A stretch of 64,000 nt of DNA from Pseudoxanthomonas japonensis (GCF_010093445.1 NZ_PDWW01000008.1:60659-124658); one strand, 5' to 3'. Positions 54,001 through 63,986 are shown, counted from the first letter of the stretch. The notes: generated by a model not told the origin, from the sequence alone. Numbers and translations are program-made.

Positions 54001-54687
54001 ATGGCTACCTACTTCTCCGATGCCAGTTTCAAATTCCTGCGCGGGCTGGCGCGCCACAACGACAAAACCTGGTTCGCCGACCACAAGGCCCAGTACGAAG
54101 ACCACGTCCGTCAGCCGTTCCTGCGGTTGCTGACCGACCTGCAACCGGACCTGGCCGCGGTCAGCCTGCATTTCCGCGCCGACCCGAAGACCGTCGGCGG
54201 CTCGCTGTTCCGCATCTACCGCGATGCGCGTTTCTCCAACGACAAGTCGCCCTACAAGTCGTGGCAGGGCGCGCGTCTGTACCACGAGCGCCACAAGCAG
54301 GTGCCGGCACCGTCCTTCTACCTGCACCTGCAGCCGGGCGAGTGCTTCGTCGGCGCCGGCCTGTGGCATCCGGAACCGGACACGCAGCGCCGCGTGCGCC
54401 AGTTCATCCTCGACAACCCGGGCAGCTGGAAGAAGGCCGCGCACGATCCGGCCTTCCGGCGCCGCTTCGACTTCGAGGAGAGCGAGAAGCTGGTGCGCCC
54501 GCCACGCGGATTTCCCGCCGATTTCGAGTTCATCGAAGACCTGAAGCACCGCAACTTCGTGTTCTGGCGCTCGCTGGACGATGCCACGATGACCGGACCG
54601 CGCCTGCGCCAGACGCTGGCCGGCGACCTGAAGACACTGGGACCGTTCGTCGACTACCTGTGCGCCGCGCTGGATCTGGAATTCTGA
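54001..54687 (+). CDS. DUF2461 (TIGR02453) family protein
   Basis: This 228-residue cytoplasmic protein matches the DUF2461 family by its start (YFSDASFKFLRGLARHNDKT), the KSPYKSWQGARLYHERHK region and the ECFVGAGLWHPEPD motif. The family is widespread in bacteria and fungi and has no known function. It has its own promoter-like TAGAAT box after sbcB. The open frame continues far upstream in antisense-shadow sequence, but ATG 54001 is supported by the family start. Confidence 0.87.
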   Translation: MATYFSDASFKFLRGLARHNDKTWFADHKAQYEDHVRQPFLRLLTDLQPDLAAVSLHFRADPKTVGGSLFRIYRDARFSNDKSPYKSWQGARLYHERHKQVPAPSFYLHLQPGECFVGAGLWHPEPDTQRRVRQFILDNPGSWKKAAHDPAFRRRFDFEESEKLVRPPRGFPADFEFIEDLKHRNFVFWRSLDDATMTGPRLRQTLAGDLKTLGPFVDYLCAALDLEF

Positions 54688-54703
54688 CCCTGGGGACTTA
54701 CCG

Positions 54704-55261
54704 ATGAAGGGCTCGCCGATGAAGAAGTGGGTTGTGGGTGGTGTTCTGCTGGCGGTGGTACTCGGCCTCTGCGCCTACGTGGTGGCGGGTCCCTACCTGG
54801 CCATCCACGGCATCCGCACCGCCCTGGCGGAGCAGGACACGGCCAAGCTCCAGCGGCATGTCGATTTCCCCGCGCTGCGCGTCAACCTGCGCGCGCAGGT
54901 GGAGGACTATCTGGCACGGCGTGCCGGCCCGGACGTATCGTCCAACCTGTTCGGCGCCGCGGCGCTCTCGATCGCCAACCAGGTACTCGGACGCGGCGTC
55001 GACACCCTGGTCACGCCGATGGGCATCGCCGCCCTCCTGCAGGGCCGCGCAACGTGGAAACGCGCCATCGGCGACACCGTCGGTGGGGACACCTATGCGC
55101 CCGCGGTACCGGCCGAGCCGTTGAAGGAAGCCGAGCACCGCTACGAATCGCTGTCGCGCTTCACTGCCACCGTGCATGACGCCGATGGCGATCCGGTCGT
55201 CTTCGTCATCACCCGCCAAGGCCTGCGGTGGCGGCTGACGGATATCCGCCTGCCGCTCTGA
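54704..55261 (+). CDS. DUF2939 membrane-anchored protein
   Basis: This 185-residue protein has one N-terminal membrane anchor (about residues 8-30, KKWVVGGVLLAVVLGLCAYV) and a presumably periplasmic domain with ALAEQDTAKLQRHVDFPALR, which fits DUF2939. The end, VVFVITRQGLRWRLTDIRLP, is also typical. The function is unknown. ATG 54704 and ATG 54719 are both possible, each with a G-rich box. It begins 16 bases after the DUF2461 stop, so they may be cotranscribed. Confidence 0.82.
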   Translation: MKGSPMKKWVVGGVLLAVVLGLCAYVVAGPYLAIHGIRTALAEQDTAKLQRHVDFPALRVNLRAQVEDYLARRAGPDVSSNLFGAAALSIANQVLGRGVDTLVTPMGIAALLQGRATWKRAIGDTVGGDTYAPAVPAEPLKEAEHRYESLSRFTATVHDADGDPVVFVITRQGLRWRLTDIRLPL

Positions 55262-55312
55262 GCCCGCCCGGATCGCGCTGCCTCACGCGTGTGCGAGTGC
55301 CGCGCCGGCCCC

Positions 55313-55942
55313 TTATCCCGTGGCATCGGGCAACGCCAGCCGGAAAAGATCCGCCACCGTTCTCACCCCGTCGAGGACGGCCGCACGCGCCGCCGCCTCT
55401 TCGTCGTCCCGCGGATCGGTATCGCCCCATACCTGGGCCAGCAGGACATTCTTCTTTTCGTAGGTATCGATGCGCGTGTACCCGCTGACCGGCTCGATGC
55501 GCTTCGTCCAGCTGCTTTGCCAGTAGAAGTCGTCGCCGTGGGCGAAATGCTCGCAGCGCGGCAGGAAGCGCAGCGGACCCGTCGCCCCTTCCAGCACGTC
55601 CAGCCCCTCGGTGATCGTGAACGCGTAGACGCGCTGGCCATCCCGGGCGAACCGGGTGTCGGGCACCAGTTGGAACCGTTCGGCGTCCGCGTCCATGACG
55701 CATGCGCCGCGACAGTACACCCGTCCGCCCAGGCGCGCGAAGTGCGGCGACAACACCTGGAAACTGCCGGATGCCGCATGCGCGGCGCGCATCACCCGGA
55801 TCTTGTTGGGCAACCAGTAGCTCACGTAATGCAGGTGCCGGCCATCATCGACGTAGGCCCAGAAATCCGGCCCTTCCCCACCCTGCCTGACGACACGACT
55901 GGTGGGCGCAGGCAGGTCGAGATCGTAGATCTTCTCCTCCAT
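55313..55942 (-). CDS. DKNYY-type uncharacterised protein
   Basis: This protein of about 209 residues has repeated short Trp/Tyr-rich strands (DFWAYVDDGRHLHYVSYWLP, GRVYCRGACVMDADAERFQL, RFARDGQRVYAFTITEGLDV), consistent with the DKNYY repeat family. There is no signal peptide in the chosen frame. The start is uncertain: ATG 55942 (MEEKIYDLDLP) or GTG 56014 with a further 24 residues. The function is unknown. It is convergent with the DUF2939 gene. Confidence 0.68.
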   Translation of the reverse strand: MEEKIYDLDLPAPTSRVVRQGGEGPDFWAYVDDGRHLHYVSYWLPNKIRVMRAAHAASGSFQVLSPHFARLGGRVYCRGACVMDADAERFQLVPDTRFARDGQRVYAFTITEGLDVLEGATGPLRFLPRCEHFAHGDDFYWQSSWTKRIEPVSGYTRIDTYEKKNVLLAQVWGDTDPRDDEEAAARAAVLDGVRTVADLFRLALPDATG

Positions 55943-56114
55943 GACGCGCTGGCTTCCCCACTCACGCCTGCGATGTACCAGATGCAGGCGCCCTTCCCGC
56001 TCTTCGAGGCACACGGCACACCCCCCATTCAGCGCCCCGCGGAACTGCGAAGCGGCTTGTGCTCAAGCTATCGGGGTGCTCCGCACCGGCCGGACAGGCC
56101 GTGCGCGACCGGCA

Positions 56115-57023
56115 TCACGGATTGGCGACGCCGTGGGGAACGTGACCAGCAGCGACGTGGTGACGGGCGCTGTCGATGTTGTGCTGCGAGTCGTCGAAGA
56201 AGATGTCGGCGCCGAAGGCTTCCAGGAACGGCCCCTTGTGGCGTCCGCCGAGGAACAGCGCTTCGTCGAGGCGCACGCCCCACTCGCGCAACGTACGGAT
56301 CACGCGCTCATGCGCAGGTGCCGAGCGCGCGGTGACCAGCGCGGTGCGGATCGGCGAGCGCTCGTCCGCCGGGAACACCTGCTGCAACTGGTGCAGGGCC
56401 GACAGGAAGTTGCGGAACGGGCCGCCGGACAGAGGCTCGCGCGCGCGCTCCTGCTCATGCCTGCCGAACGCCTCCACGCCCTGTTCGCGCGAGATGCGTT
56501 CGCTCTCGTCGCCGAAGATCACCGCATCGCCGTCGAAGGCGATACGCAACTGGTGCTCGTGACGCAGCTGCGGTGCGCCGGCAGGCAGGATGGTCGCCGC
56601 CGCAATGCCGTGCTCCAGCGAGCGACGCACCGAGTCGGGATTGGCCGACAGGAACAGGTCGGTGCCGAACGGCTTCACGTAGGGCCAGGTCGGCTCGCCC
56701 GCGGTGAACGTGGCACGCACGATGCCCAGCCCGTAGTGCTGGATCGAATTGAAGATGCGCAGGCCGGTGTCGGCCGAATTGCGCGACAGCAGGATCACCT
56801 CAACCCTGGGCGCTTCGGACGATGCGCCTGCATTGAGTGCCAGCAGCTTGCGCACCACCGGATAGGCGATGCCCGGCGCCAGCACGTCGTCCTCGTGCGT
56901 GCGCTGGAAATCGGCATAGGCCTGTACGCCTTCGCGCTCGTAAAGCGCGTGGCTTTCTTCCAGATCGAACAGGGCGCGCGAGGTGACGGCGACGGTCAGC
57001 AGGCGGGGGGTGTTGTCGGCCAT
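56115..57023 (-). CDS. Cytosolic 5'-nucleotidase family protein
   Basis: This 302-residue protein resembles the bacterial 5'-nucleotidase family related to eukaryotic NT5C1 (PF06189): TVAVTSRALFDLEESHALYE, RVEVILLSRNSADTGLRIFN, IAFDGDAVIFGDESE and the C-terminal ADIFFDDSQHNIDSA. The FDGDAVIF and FFDD segments are the HAD-like acidic motifs. It should dephosphorylate nucleoside monophosphates. I chose ATG 57023 (MADNTPRLL). It ends 91 bases before the end of the preceding intergenic region. Confidence 0.82.
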   Translation of the reverse strand: MADNTPRLLTVAVTSRALFDLEESHALYEREGVQAYADFQRTHEDDVLAPGIAYPVVRKLLALNAGASSEAPRVEVILLSRNSADTGLRIFNSIQHYGLGIVRATFTAGEPTWPYVKPFGTDLFLSANPDSVRRSLEHGIAAATILPAGAPQLRHEHQLRIAFDGDAVIFGDESERISREQGVEAFGRHEQERAREPLSGGPFRNFLSALHQLQQVFPADERSPIRTALVTARSAPAHERVIRTLREWGVRLDEALFLGGRHKGPFLEAFGADIFFDDSQHNIDSARHHVAAGHVPHGVANP

Positions 57024-57068
57024 GGGCACAGTATCGGCGATCCATGGCGCAGGAGGCGAGACAGCCGG

Positions 57069-57557
57069 CTAGCTTCCCGGCGCCGCGGCGATGCGCAGCT
57101 GCGTGGGCGGTCCGCGGCGGTTGTCCGCGGTCACCGCGCGCACTTCCACCATCAGGTCGATGGGGGCCTGCTGCGCAGGAGGCCCATCACGCCAGAGGAA
57201 TACGAACTCGCTGCGCTTGCCGTCCACGGACCCGACCACCGGTGCGGACGGGAAGATCGCGAGGGCATCCTCGCCCACCACGCGGAACTCGAATCCCAGG
57301 TCGCGGATCTTGTAGTCCGTGCCACGCGGCCACTCCACGCGCACCGTCAGCAGACCGCTGGCGTCGCAGGATGCGCGTCCGTCCACGCCCCGGGTCAGGC
57401 TGACCACTTCGACCACCGGCGGCTTCAGGCCGGCATCGTCCATGGCCGTCGTCGCCTGGCCCTTGGCGAACGGGGTAACGCCGGTCGACAGGTTGCAGGC
57501 GACCGCGTCGGACACGGCCAACAGGGCGCATAGCGCCACCGCGCACTTCAATGGCAT
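57069..57557 (-). CDS. Small exported protein of unknown function
   Basis: This 162-residue precursor has a signal peptide (MPLKCAVALCALLAVSDAVA, then C at residue 21), possibly a weak lipobox AVAC. The mature part is beta-rich (VVEVVSLTRGVDGRASCDAS, LTVRVEWPRGTDYKIRDLGF) and looks like an immunoglobulin-like or fibronectin-like fold, but I assign no family. I chose ATG 57557 with GGGGAGGGG upstream. It starts 119 bases before the nadK stop in genome order. Confidence 0.68.
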   Translation of the reverse strand: MPLKCAVALCALLAVSDAVACNLSTGVTPFAKGQATTAMDDAGLKPPVVEVVSLTRGVDGRASCDASGLLTVRVEWPRGTDYKIRDLGFEFRVVGEDALAIFPSAPVVGSVDGKRSEFVFLWRDGPPAQQAPIDLMVEVRAVTADNRRGPPTQLRIAAAPGS

Positions 57558-57676
57558 CGGGACCCCTCCCCGGGTGGATGCGAACCGAACCGCTACGGGG
57601 CGCTGGATAACATGCGTGACATGACGGGGCAAGCCGCAGCGCGGCGAAACCGCACTGTCTCCCGGGACATGACCAC

Positions 57677-58444
57677 TCAGGTCATGAACTGTTCGCTGAG
57701 GATGCGCTCTTCGAGATTGTGTTCGCGATCGAACAGCAGGGTGACCGTGCGGTCGCGCGACTCGCGGATGGTCACCTCGACCACGTCGCGCACTTCGTGC
57801 GAGTCCGCCGTGGCGCTGACCGGACGCTTGTACGGGTCGAGCACACGGAACCGCACTTCGGTATCGGCCTTCAGGATGGCGCCCCGCCAGCGGCGCGGAC
57901 GGAACGGCGCGATCGGTGTCAGCGCGATGGTGTGCGAACCCAGCGGCAGGATGGGACCGTGCGCGGAGAAGTTGTACGCGGTGCTGCCCGCGGGCGTGGC
58001 CGTCAGCACGCCGTCGCAGATCAGTTCGTCCAGGCGTGTCTCGCCGTTGAGGTCGATGCAGATGTGTGCCGCCTGCCGCGTCTGCCGCAGCAGGGAGACT
58101 TCGTTGTAGGCCAGCGACGAGGTCGAGGTACCGGATTCGGTCATCGCCTGCATCTCCAGCGGCCGCAGCTTGGCGGGTTCGGCGGCGGCGATGCGCTCAA
58201 CGAGGTCATCGGAGCGGTAGTGGTTCATCAGGAATCCGACCGTGCCCAGCTTCATGCCGAACACCGGCTTGCCTAGCGCCCCATGGCGATGCAGCGTCTG
58301 CAGCATGAAGCCGTCGCCCCCCAGTGCGCACAGCACGTCGGCCTGGTCGGGCGCATGCGCGCCGTGTTCGCGCTGCAGCGTCGCCAGCGCCTCCTGCGCC
58401 TCTGGCGTGGGGCTGGCGAGAAAGGCGATGCGGGGGTCGGACAT
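57677..58444 (-). CDS. nadK: NAD kinase
   Basis: NadK phosphorylates NAD to NADP. The 255-residue protein has the GGDG nucleotide motif ([15 protein letters not shown]), the TAYN motif ([18 protein letters not shown]) with the conserved Asp region, and a compact family length. I chose ATG 58444, which has a GGAG box 6 bases upstream; the frame continues upstream over the gdh terminator region. It lies downstream of the glutamate dehydrogenase gene on the same strand. Confidence 0.95.
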   Translation of the reverse strand: MSDPRIAFLASPTPEAQEALATLQREHGAHAPDQADVLCALGGDGFMLQTLHRHGALGKPVFGMKLGTVGFLMNHYRSDDLVERIAAAEPAKLRPLEMQAMTESGTSTSSLAYNEVSLLRQTRQAAHICIDLNGETRLDELICDGVLTATPAGSTAYNFSAHGPILPLGSHTIALTPIAPFRPRRWRGAILKADTEVRFRVLDPYKRPVSATADSHEVRDVVEVTIRESRDRTVTLLFDREHNLEERILSEQFMT

Positions 58445-58551
58445 CCGATACTCCATCGTCGGGCCTGCACAGCGTACAGAAAAAAACGCCGGGAGCGCTT
58501 TTCGCCAGTGCGCAGCGTTGGCCCAACGGATTGCTGCCATGGAGGGCGGAC

Positions 58552-58577
58552 ACAAAAAAGGCGGCCCGAAGGCCGCC
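58552..58577 (-). terminator. Terminator of the glutamate dehydrogenase gene
   Basis: The minus strand reads GGCGGCC, TTCG, GGCCGCC and then TTTTTTG. The perfect 7-bp stem with a UUCG loop and T tract lies 27 bases after the stop. Confidence 0.92.
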
Positions 58578-58603
58578 CCGTTTCCATTGCGAGTGAGCGA
58601 ACC

Positions 58604-61600
58604 TCAGCCCTGGGACGCCAACTGCCCGAGACGCTGCACCGCGACCGATGCCGTCGGATAGTCCAGCGTCTTCTGCGCCGCCAGCTCGTTGAGCATGCTG
58701 AGCGTGAAGCGCAGGCCGGCGTCATCGCGGCCCAGCCACGCCTTGACCTTGGCATCGGCGTTGCCACCCGGCAGCGAGAGCACCTGGTTGGCCAGCGTGC
58801 GCTGGTGCGCGGCGAGTTCGTCGCGCAGCACGCCACGGGCCACCGCATGCCAGCGCCCGTCGACCTTGAGGGCCTCGATCTGGTCCTGCAGCCACGGCAG
58901 GTGCAGGGCCTCGCCCAGGCGGTAGTGGACCTTCGACACCTCGACCGGCTTGAGCTTGCGCGCACGCGCCAGTTCGATGATGTCGCAGGACGGCTCCAGG
59001 TACGGCAGCGCGGCGATCTGGCCGGCCAGCGCGGGCGGCAGGCCCTTGTCCTTCCACGCCTGCAGGCTGGCGTTGTACGCCGGACGCAGCGAATCCGGCA
59101 GCACGCCGTCGGCGGCGCGGATCTCGTTGAAGCCGTCGTGGTAGCGCTCCACGGCCGTGGCGATCGCCGGGATCGGCCCCTGGCGGGTCAGCAGCCAGCG
59201 GGTGAAGTTGCGCTGCACCTGCCAGATGACCTGCAGGGCATCGATCTGCACGGACTCCGGCACCTGGCCATCCAGCGCGTCGATCTGGTTCCACAGCGCC
59301 CGTGCATCCAGTGTTTCGCGGGTGATGGTGAACGCCTTCGCGACTTCCGCCGGCGAGCGGCCGGTGTCTTCCTGCATGCGCAGCAGGAAGGTGGCGCCCA
59401 TGCGGTTGATGGTGGTGTTGGTGACCGCCGTGGCGATGATCTCGCGCTTCAGGCGGTGCTTCTCCATTTCCGAGGCGTACTTCTTCTGCAGCGGCAGCGG
59501 GAAGTAGCGCTGCAGTTCCTTGGACAGGTACGGATCCTCGGGGATGTCGGATTCCAGCAGCTGCTGGAACGCGACCAGCTTGGAGTACGACAGCAGCACC
59601 GATAGCTCCGGACGGGTCAGGCCCTGGCCGCGCGCCTTGCGCTCGGCCAGTTCCGCGTCGGACGGGAGGAACTCGATCTGCCGGTCCAGCAGGCCCTGCG
59701 ACTCCAGCGTCTGGATGAAGTGCTGCTTGGAACCCAGGCGCGTCACGCTCATGCGCTCCATCAGGCTGATGGCCTGGTTCTGGCGGTAGTTGTCCCACAG
59801 CACCAGGTCGGCCACTTCGCCCGTCATGTCCGCGAGCAGCTTGTTGCGGGCGTCCATCGACAGCTTCTTCGCCTGCACCACGCCATTGAGCAGGATCTTG
59901 ATGTTCACCTCGTGGTCGGAGGTATCCACGCCGGCGGAGTTGTCGATGAAGTCGGTGTTGAGCAGCACGCCATGCTGCGCGGCTTCGATGCGCCCCAACT
60001 GGGTCAGGCCCAGGTTGCCGCCCTCGCCCACCACCCGGCAGCGCAGGTCGCGGCCGTCGACGCGCAGGCCGTTGTTGGCGCGGTCGCCGACGTCGGCATG
60101 CGTTTCGCTCGCTGCCTTGACGTAGGTGCCGATGCCGCCGTTCCACAGCAGGTCGACCGGCGCCTTCAGGATGGCGCTCATCAGCTCGTTGGGCGTCATC
60201 GATTTCACGCCGTCGGCGATGCCGAGCGCGGCGCGCACTTCCGGGGTGATCTCGATGGACTTGGCGCTGCGCGGATGGATGCCGCCACCCTTCGAGATCA
60301 GCTTGGCATCGTAGTCGGCCCAGCTGGAGCGCGGCACCTTGAACATGCGGTCGCGTTCCTTGAACGACTTCGCCGCATCCGGATTCGGGTCCAGGAAGAT
60401 ATGGCGGTGGTCGAACGCGGCCAGCAGGCGGATGTGCTCGGAAAGCAGCATGCCGTTGCCGAACACGTCGCCGGACATGTCGCCGATGCCGACGCAGGTG
60501 AAGTCCTCGGTCTGGCTGTCGCGGTTCATCGCGCGGAAATGGCGCTTGACCGACTCCCATGCGCCACGCGCGGTGATGCCCATGCCCTTGTGGTCGTAGC
60601 CGACCGAACCGCCGGAGGCGAACGCGTCACCCATCCAGAAGCCATGCGCGATGGCCAGCCCGTTGGCGATGTCGGAGAACGTCGCCGTGCCCTTGTCGGC
60701 AGCGACGACCAGGTACGGGTCGTCCTGGTCGTGGCGCACCACGTCCACCGGCGGCACGATCCTGTTGCCGACGATGTTGTCGGTGATGTCCAGCAGGCCC
60801 TGGATGAAGAGCTTGTAACAGGCGATGCCTTCGGCCAGCACGGCATCGCGGTCGCCGCCCACCGGCGGACGCTTGACGAAGAAGCCGCCCTTCGCGCCGA
60901 CCGGCACGATGACGGTGTTCTTCACCATCTGCGCCTTCACCAGGCCCAGCACCTCGGTGCGGAAGTCCTCGCGGCGGTCGGACCAGCGCAGGCCGCCACG
61001 GGCCACCGGCCCGAAGCGCAGGTGCACGCCCTCCACACGCGGGCCGTAGACGAAGATCTCGCGGTACGGACGCGGCTTCGGCAGGTCCGGGACCTTGGCC
61101 GAATCGAACTTGAAGCTGATCGTGTGCGCCGGCTTTCCGTCCTTGCCGACCTGGTAGAAGCTGGTGCGCAGCGTGGCTTCGATCGCGCCCATGAAGCCGC
61201 GCAGGATGCGGTCTTCGTCCAGGCTGGAGACGCGGTCCATCAGCTTGAGCAGTGCCTGGTGCGCCGCCTCGGCCTGCTGTTCGCGCTTGCCGCCTCGGGC
61301 ATCGACCAGCGCGGCGAGCGTCTTCTGCGCGGCCTCGTCGTTGCCGGCGAGCGGCTTCAGCTGTGCGGCGAAGCGCTCCTGGCCCTCCTTGACCTGCGCC
61401 TTGCTCTCGCTGCCGGTCGCCGGATCGAAGCGGGCTTCGAACAGTTCCACCAGCAGGCGCGCCAGCAGCGGATAGCGGTTGAGGGTTTCCTCGACATAGC
61501 TTTGCGAGAACGGCACGCCGGTCTGCAGCAGGTACTTGCAGTAGCCGCGCAGCAGCGCGACCTGGCGCCAGGCCAGGCCGGCGCAGAGCACCAGCTTGTT

Positions 61601-63676
61601 GAAGCCGTCGTTCTCGGCGTCGCCGTGCCACACGCGGGCGAAGGCATCCTCGAACATCGGCGCCAGCCGCTCGACGTCCACGTCGCCGCCCACCGGCTCG
61701 ACCTCGAACTCCTGGATATAGCGCGCGCCCTGGGCGGTCTCCAGGCGGAACGGGTGCTCCGAGATCACGCGCAGGCCCATGTTCTCCATCAGCGGCAGCG
61801 CGTCGGACAGCGGGATGTCGGTCTCCTGCCGGTACAGGTTCAGGCGCAGGCGGCCCTGGCCAGGACGCTTGCGACGCGACTCGTGCAGGCTCAGGCGCAG
61901 GTCGTCGGCACCGGACAGTGCGGCCAGGTGTTCGACATCGCGCGCGGCGCCTTCCGGCGACACGACTTCGATGTAACCCGCCGGCAGCGCACGGCCATAA
62001 CCGCCGGCCAGCAGCAGGCCCTTCGACTCGCCGTGCCGTCCGATCAGGGTTTCGCGCAGGTCGTCCTGCCAGTTGCGCAGCAGGTGGGCGATGTCGGCTT
62101 CCAGCGCGGACGTGTCGACCTCGACCTGCTCGCCGGCCTTCGGTCGGATGGTGATGTGCAGCTGGGCCAGCGGCGATTCGCCGAGCAGCACGCTGCTGTC
62201 GACGTACTCGCCACGCATGGCGTCCTTCAGCAGCGACTCAATGCGCAGGCGCACGTCGGTGTTGAAGCGCTCGCGCGGGATGTAGACCAGCGCCGAATAG
62301 AACCGGCCGTAACGGTCGCGGCGCAGGAACAGCTTGCTGCGCACGCGCTCCTGCAGGCCCAAGATGCCCATCGAGGTGCGGAACAGCTCCTCGTCGCTGG
62401 ACTGGAACAGTTCCTCGCGCGGTAGAGTCTCCAGGATGTGGCGCAGCGCCTTGCCGCTGTGGCCGCTGGGCGACAGGCCGGACTTCTGCATGACGTATTC
62501 GTGGCGCTCGCGCACCAGCGGGATTTCCCACGGGCGGCGGTTGTAGGCGCTGGAGGTGTACAGGCCGATGAAGCGCTGCTCGGCGATCGGATTGCCCTGC
62601 GCGTCGAACTCCAGCACGCCGATGTAGTCCATGTTGCCCGGGCGGTGCACGGTGGAGCGGCGGTTGGTCTTGGTGAGGATCAGCGCATCGACCGAGCCGC
62701 CCTGCGGCAGGTAGTGCGCCGCCAGCGTCTTGATGTTGCGCGGCGGGGTAGTGTCGCCCTCGCGCAGCAGGCCGAGGCCGCTGTCCTCGACGGCGGCGAG
62801 GATGCCGGTGCTCTTCTCGACGCGGTATTCGCGGTAGCCGAAGAAGGTGAAGTGGTCGGCGGCGGCCCAGCGAAGGAACTCCTGCGCCTCGCGCCGACCG
62901 TCATCGTCCACCGGCATGCGGCGGGTGGCCATGTCGTCGGCCAGCGCCAGCATCTTCTCGCGCATGCTGGACCAGTCGCGCACGATGGCGCGCACTTCGT
63001 CCAGCACGGTGCGGATGCGCTTCTCGACCTGCGCCATCTCCTCCGGCGGCAGGCGGTCGATCTCCAGCAGCATCAACGACTCGTGCTTGCCCTCGCCCAC
63101 CGCGGAAACCTTGCCGGCCTTGTCGCGGGTGAAGCGGACCAGCGGGTGGCCCAGCACGTGCACGCCCACGCCCATCTCGGCCAGCGCCATGCTCACCGAA
63201 TCGACCAGGAACGGCATGTCGTCGTTGACAATCTGCAGCACGGTGTGGGGCGATTCCCAGCCGTGCGTCTTCTGCGACGCATTGAAGATGCGCACGTTGG
63301 CGGTACCGGGCTTGCGGGTACGCGCGAACGCCAGTGTGTCGGCCGCGATCGCGGCCCAGCCATCGGCGCTGTGGTGCGGATACTCGTCCTCTTCCATGCG
63401 CTTGTAGAACGCGTCGGCGAACGTACGCGCTTCTTCCTGCGCGGTGGCGCCGGCGACACGCTTGCGAATCGCATCGAGGATGGGCGACAGCGAGAACGCG
63501 TCGCCCGACTTCGCCACTGCCTTGCCCTGCTCCCCCGCGGCCTTCGCCGCCTTCACCGGTCGGGCAGCCACCTTCTTGGTGGGCGTCGCCTTGGGGCTCA
63601 CTGACTTCGTGGCCTTTGCGGCTTCCGGTTTGGACGTCTTTTTCGAGGCTTTTTTGGGGCTGCGTGCAGCGTTCAT
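58604..63676 (-). CDS. gdh2: NAD-specific glutamate dehydrogenase, large (180-kDa) class
   Basis: This enzyme oxidatively deaminates glutamate to 2-oxoglutarate, mainly for catabolism. At 1,690 residues it belongs to the large tetrameric class. The catalytic Lys and Rossmann region is around residue 840-1,080 (RWSDRREDFRTEVLGLVKAQ, VGAKGGFFVKRP and GIGDMSGDVFGNGMLLSEHI). Long N- and C-terminal regulatory regions surround it. An N-terminal extension of about 57 residues is almost entirely Lys/Ala/Thr/Pro (KKASKKTSKPEAAKATKSV), before the family core SLSPILDAIRKR. It is the last gene on the minus strand before the terminator. Confidence 0.95.
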   Translation of the reverse strand: MNAARSPKKASKKTSKPEAAKATKSVSPKATPTKKVAARPVKAAKAAGEQGKAVAKSGDAFSLSPILDAIRKRVAGATAQEEARTFADAFYKRMEEDEYPHHSADGWAAIAADTLAFARTRKPGTANVRIFNASQKTHGWESPHTVLQIVNDDMPFLVDSVSMALAEMGVGVHVLGHPLVRFTRDKAGKVSAVGEGKHESLMLLEIDRLPPEEMAQVEKRIRTVLDEVRAIVRDWSSMREKMLALADDMATRRMPVDDDGRREAQEFLRWAAADHFTFFGYREYRVEKSTGILAAVEDSGLGLLREGDTTPPRNIKTLAAHYLPQGGSVDALILTKTNRRSTVHRPGNMDYIGVLEFDAQGNPIAEQRFIGLYTSSAYNRRPWEIPLVRERHEYVMQKSGLSPSGHSGKALRHILETLPREELFQSSDEELFRTSMGILGLQERVRSKLFLRRDRYGRFYSALVYIPRERFNTDVRLRIESLLKDAMRGEYVDSSVLLGESPLAQLHITIRPKAGEQVEVDTSALEADIAHLLRNWQDDLRETLIGRHGESKGLLLAGGYGRALPAGYIEVVSPEGAARDVEHLAALSGADDLRLSLHESRRKRPGQGRLRLNLYRQETDIPLSDALPLMENMGLRVISEHPFRLETAQGARYIQEFEVEPVGGDVDVERLAPMFEDAFARVWHGDAENDGFNKLVLCAGLAWRQVALLRGYCKYLLQTGVPFSQSYVEETLNRYPLLARLLVELFEARFDPATGSESKAQVKEGQERFAAQLKPLAGNDEAAQKTLAALVDARGGKREQQAEAAHQALLKLMDRVSSLDEDRILRGFMGAIEATLRTSFYQVGKDGKPAHTISFKFDSAKVPDLPKPRPYREIFVYGPRVEGVHLRFGPVARGGLRWSDRREDFRTEVLGLVKAQMVKNTVIVPVGAKGGFFVKRPPVGGDRDAVLAEGIACYKLFIQGLLDITDNIVGNRIVPPVDVVRHDQDDPYLVVAADKGTATFSDIANGLAIAHGFWMGDAFASGGSVGYDHKGMGITARGAWESVKRHFRAMNRDSQTEDFTCVGIGDMSGDVFGNGMLLSEHIRLLAAFDHRHIFLDPNPDAAKSFKERDRMFKVPRSSWADYDAKLISKGGGIHPRSAKSIEITPEVRAALGIADGVKSMTPNELMSAILKAPVDLLWNGGIGTYVKAASETHADVGDRANNGLRVDGRDLRCRVVGEGGNLGLTQLGRIEAAQHGVLLNTDFIDNSAGVDTSDHEVNIKILLNGVVQAKKLSMDARNKLLADMTGEVADLVLWDNYRQNQAISLMERMSVTRLGSKQHFIQTLESQGLLDRQIEFLPSDAELAERKARGQGLTRPELSVLLSYSKLVAFQQLLESDIPEDPYLSKELQRYFPLPLQKKYASEMEKHRLKREIIATAVTNTTINRMGATFLLRMQEDTGRSPAEVAKAFTITRETLDARALWNQIDALDGQVPESVQIDALQVIWQVQRNFTRWLLTRQGPIPAIATAVERYHDGFNEIRAADGVLPDSLRPAYNASLQAWKDKGLPPALAGQIAALPYLEPSCDIIELARARKLKPVEVSKVHYRLGEALHLPWLQDQIEALKVDGRWHAVARGVLRDELAAHQRTLANQVLSLPGGNADAKVKAWLGRDDAGLRFTLSMLNELAAQKTLDYPTASVAVQRLGQLASQG

Positions 63677-63712
63677 GCAGAGAATGACTCAACAAGTGGT
63701 AGTCGAATGGTC

Positions 63713-63718
63713 ATTGTA
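63713..63718 (-). promoter_or_regulatory. Candidate -10 box of the glutamate dehydrogenase gene
   Basis: TACAAT on the minus strand lies 36 bases before ATG 63676. No -35 with a good match at 16-18 bases is visible. Confidence 0.4.
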
Positions 63719-63971
63719 TCTCCGGGCGCCATGACAAAACTTGCTGCGAGGCGTCATAAGCGCGGCTTGCAATCGCACGCAGGATTCTCCGGCGCACGCC
63801 AGGCGGAGCAGATGGTTGTGTGCCGCTCGGCGGATCGACGAGAACGGCACCCACGTTCGGCAGTGCGCGGATGCGTGCTGCGCATCGTCACGCATTCTTT
63901 ACAAGACCTGTCGCCGTTCTGTGCACGGAAATACCGGGCTTTCAAGCCTGTCAAAATTCTGAACTGGACGG
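63719..63971. other. Intergenic region between divergent genes
   Basis: About 310 bases separate the glutamate dehydrogenase gene from the right-edge gene. Short frames here have no recognisable similarity or ribosome binding site. Apart from the promoter boxes at both ends I see no repeat or RNA structure. Confidence 0.5.
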
Positions 63972-63979
63972 TATAGTCT
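63949..63979 (+). promoter_or_regulatory. Promoter of the right-edge gene
   Basis: TGTCAA (63949-63954) and TATAGT (63972-63977) are 17 bases apart. The overlapping TAGTCT (63974-63979) lies exactly 7 bases before ATG 63987, again the leaderless spacing. Confidence 0.45.
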
Positions 63980-63986
63980 AGCCCCG

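Noticed and set aside
59720..62425. A 901-codon plus-strand frame opposite the glutamate dehydrogenase gene
   Set aside because: Fully antisense to a recognised 1,690-residue enzyme and without family features.
63707..63976. Short ORFs in the region upstream of the right-edge gene
   Set aside because: No Shine-Dalgarno, no similarity, and frames on both strands overlap; likely noncoding.
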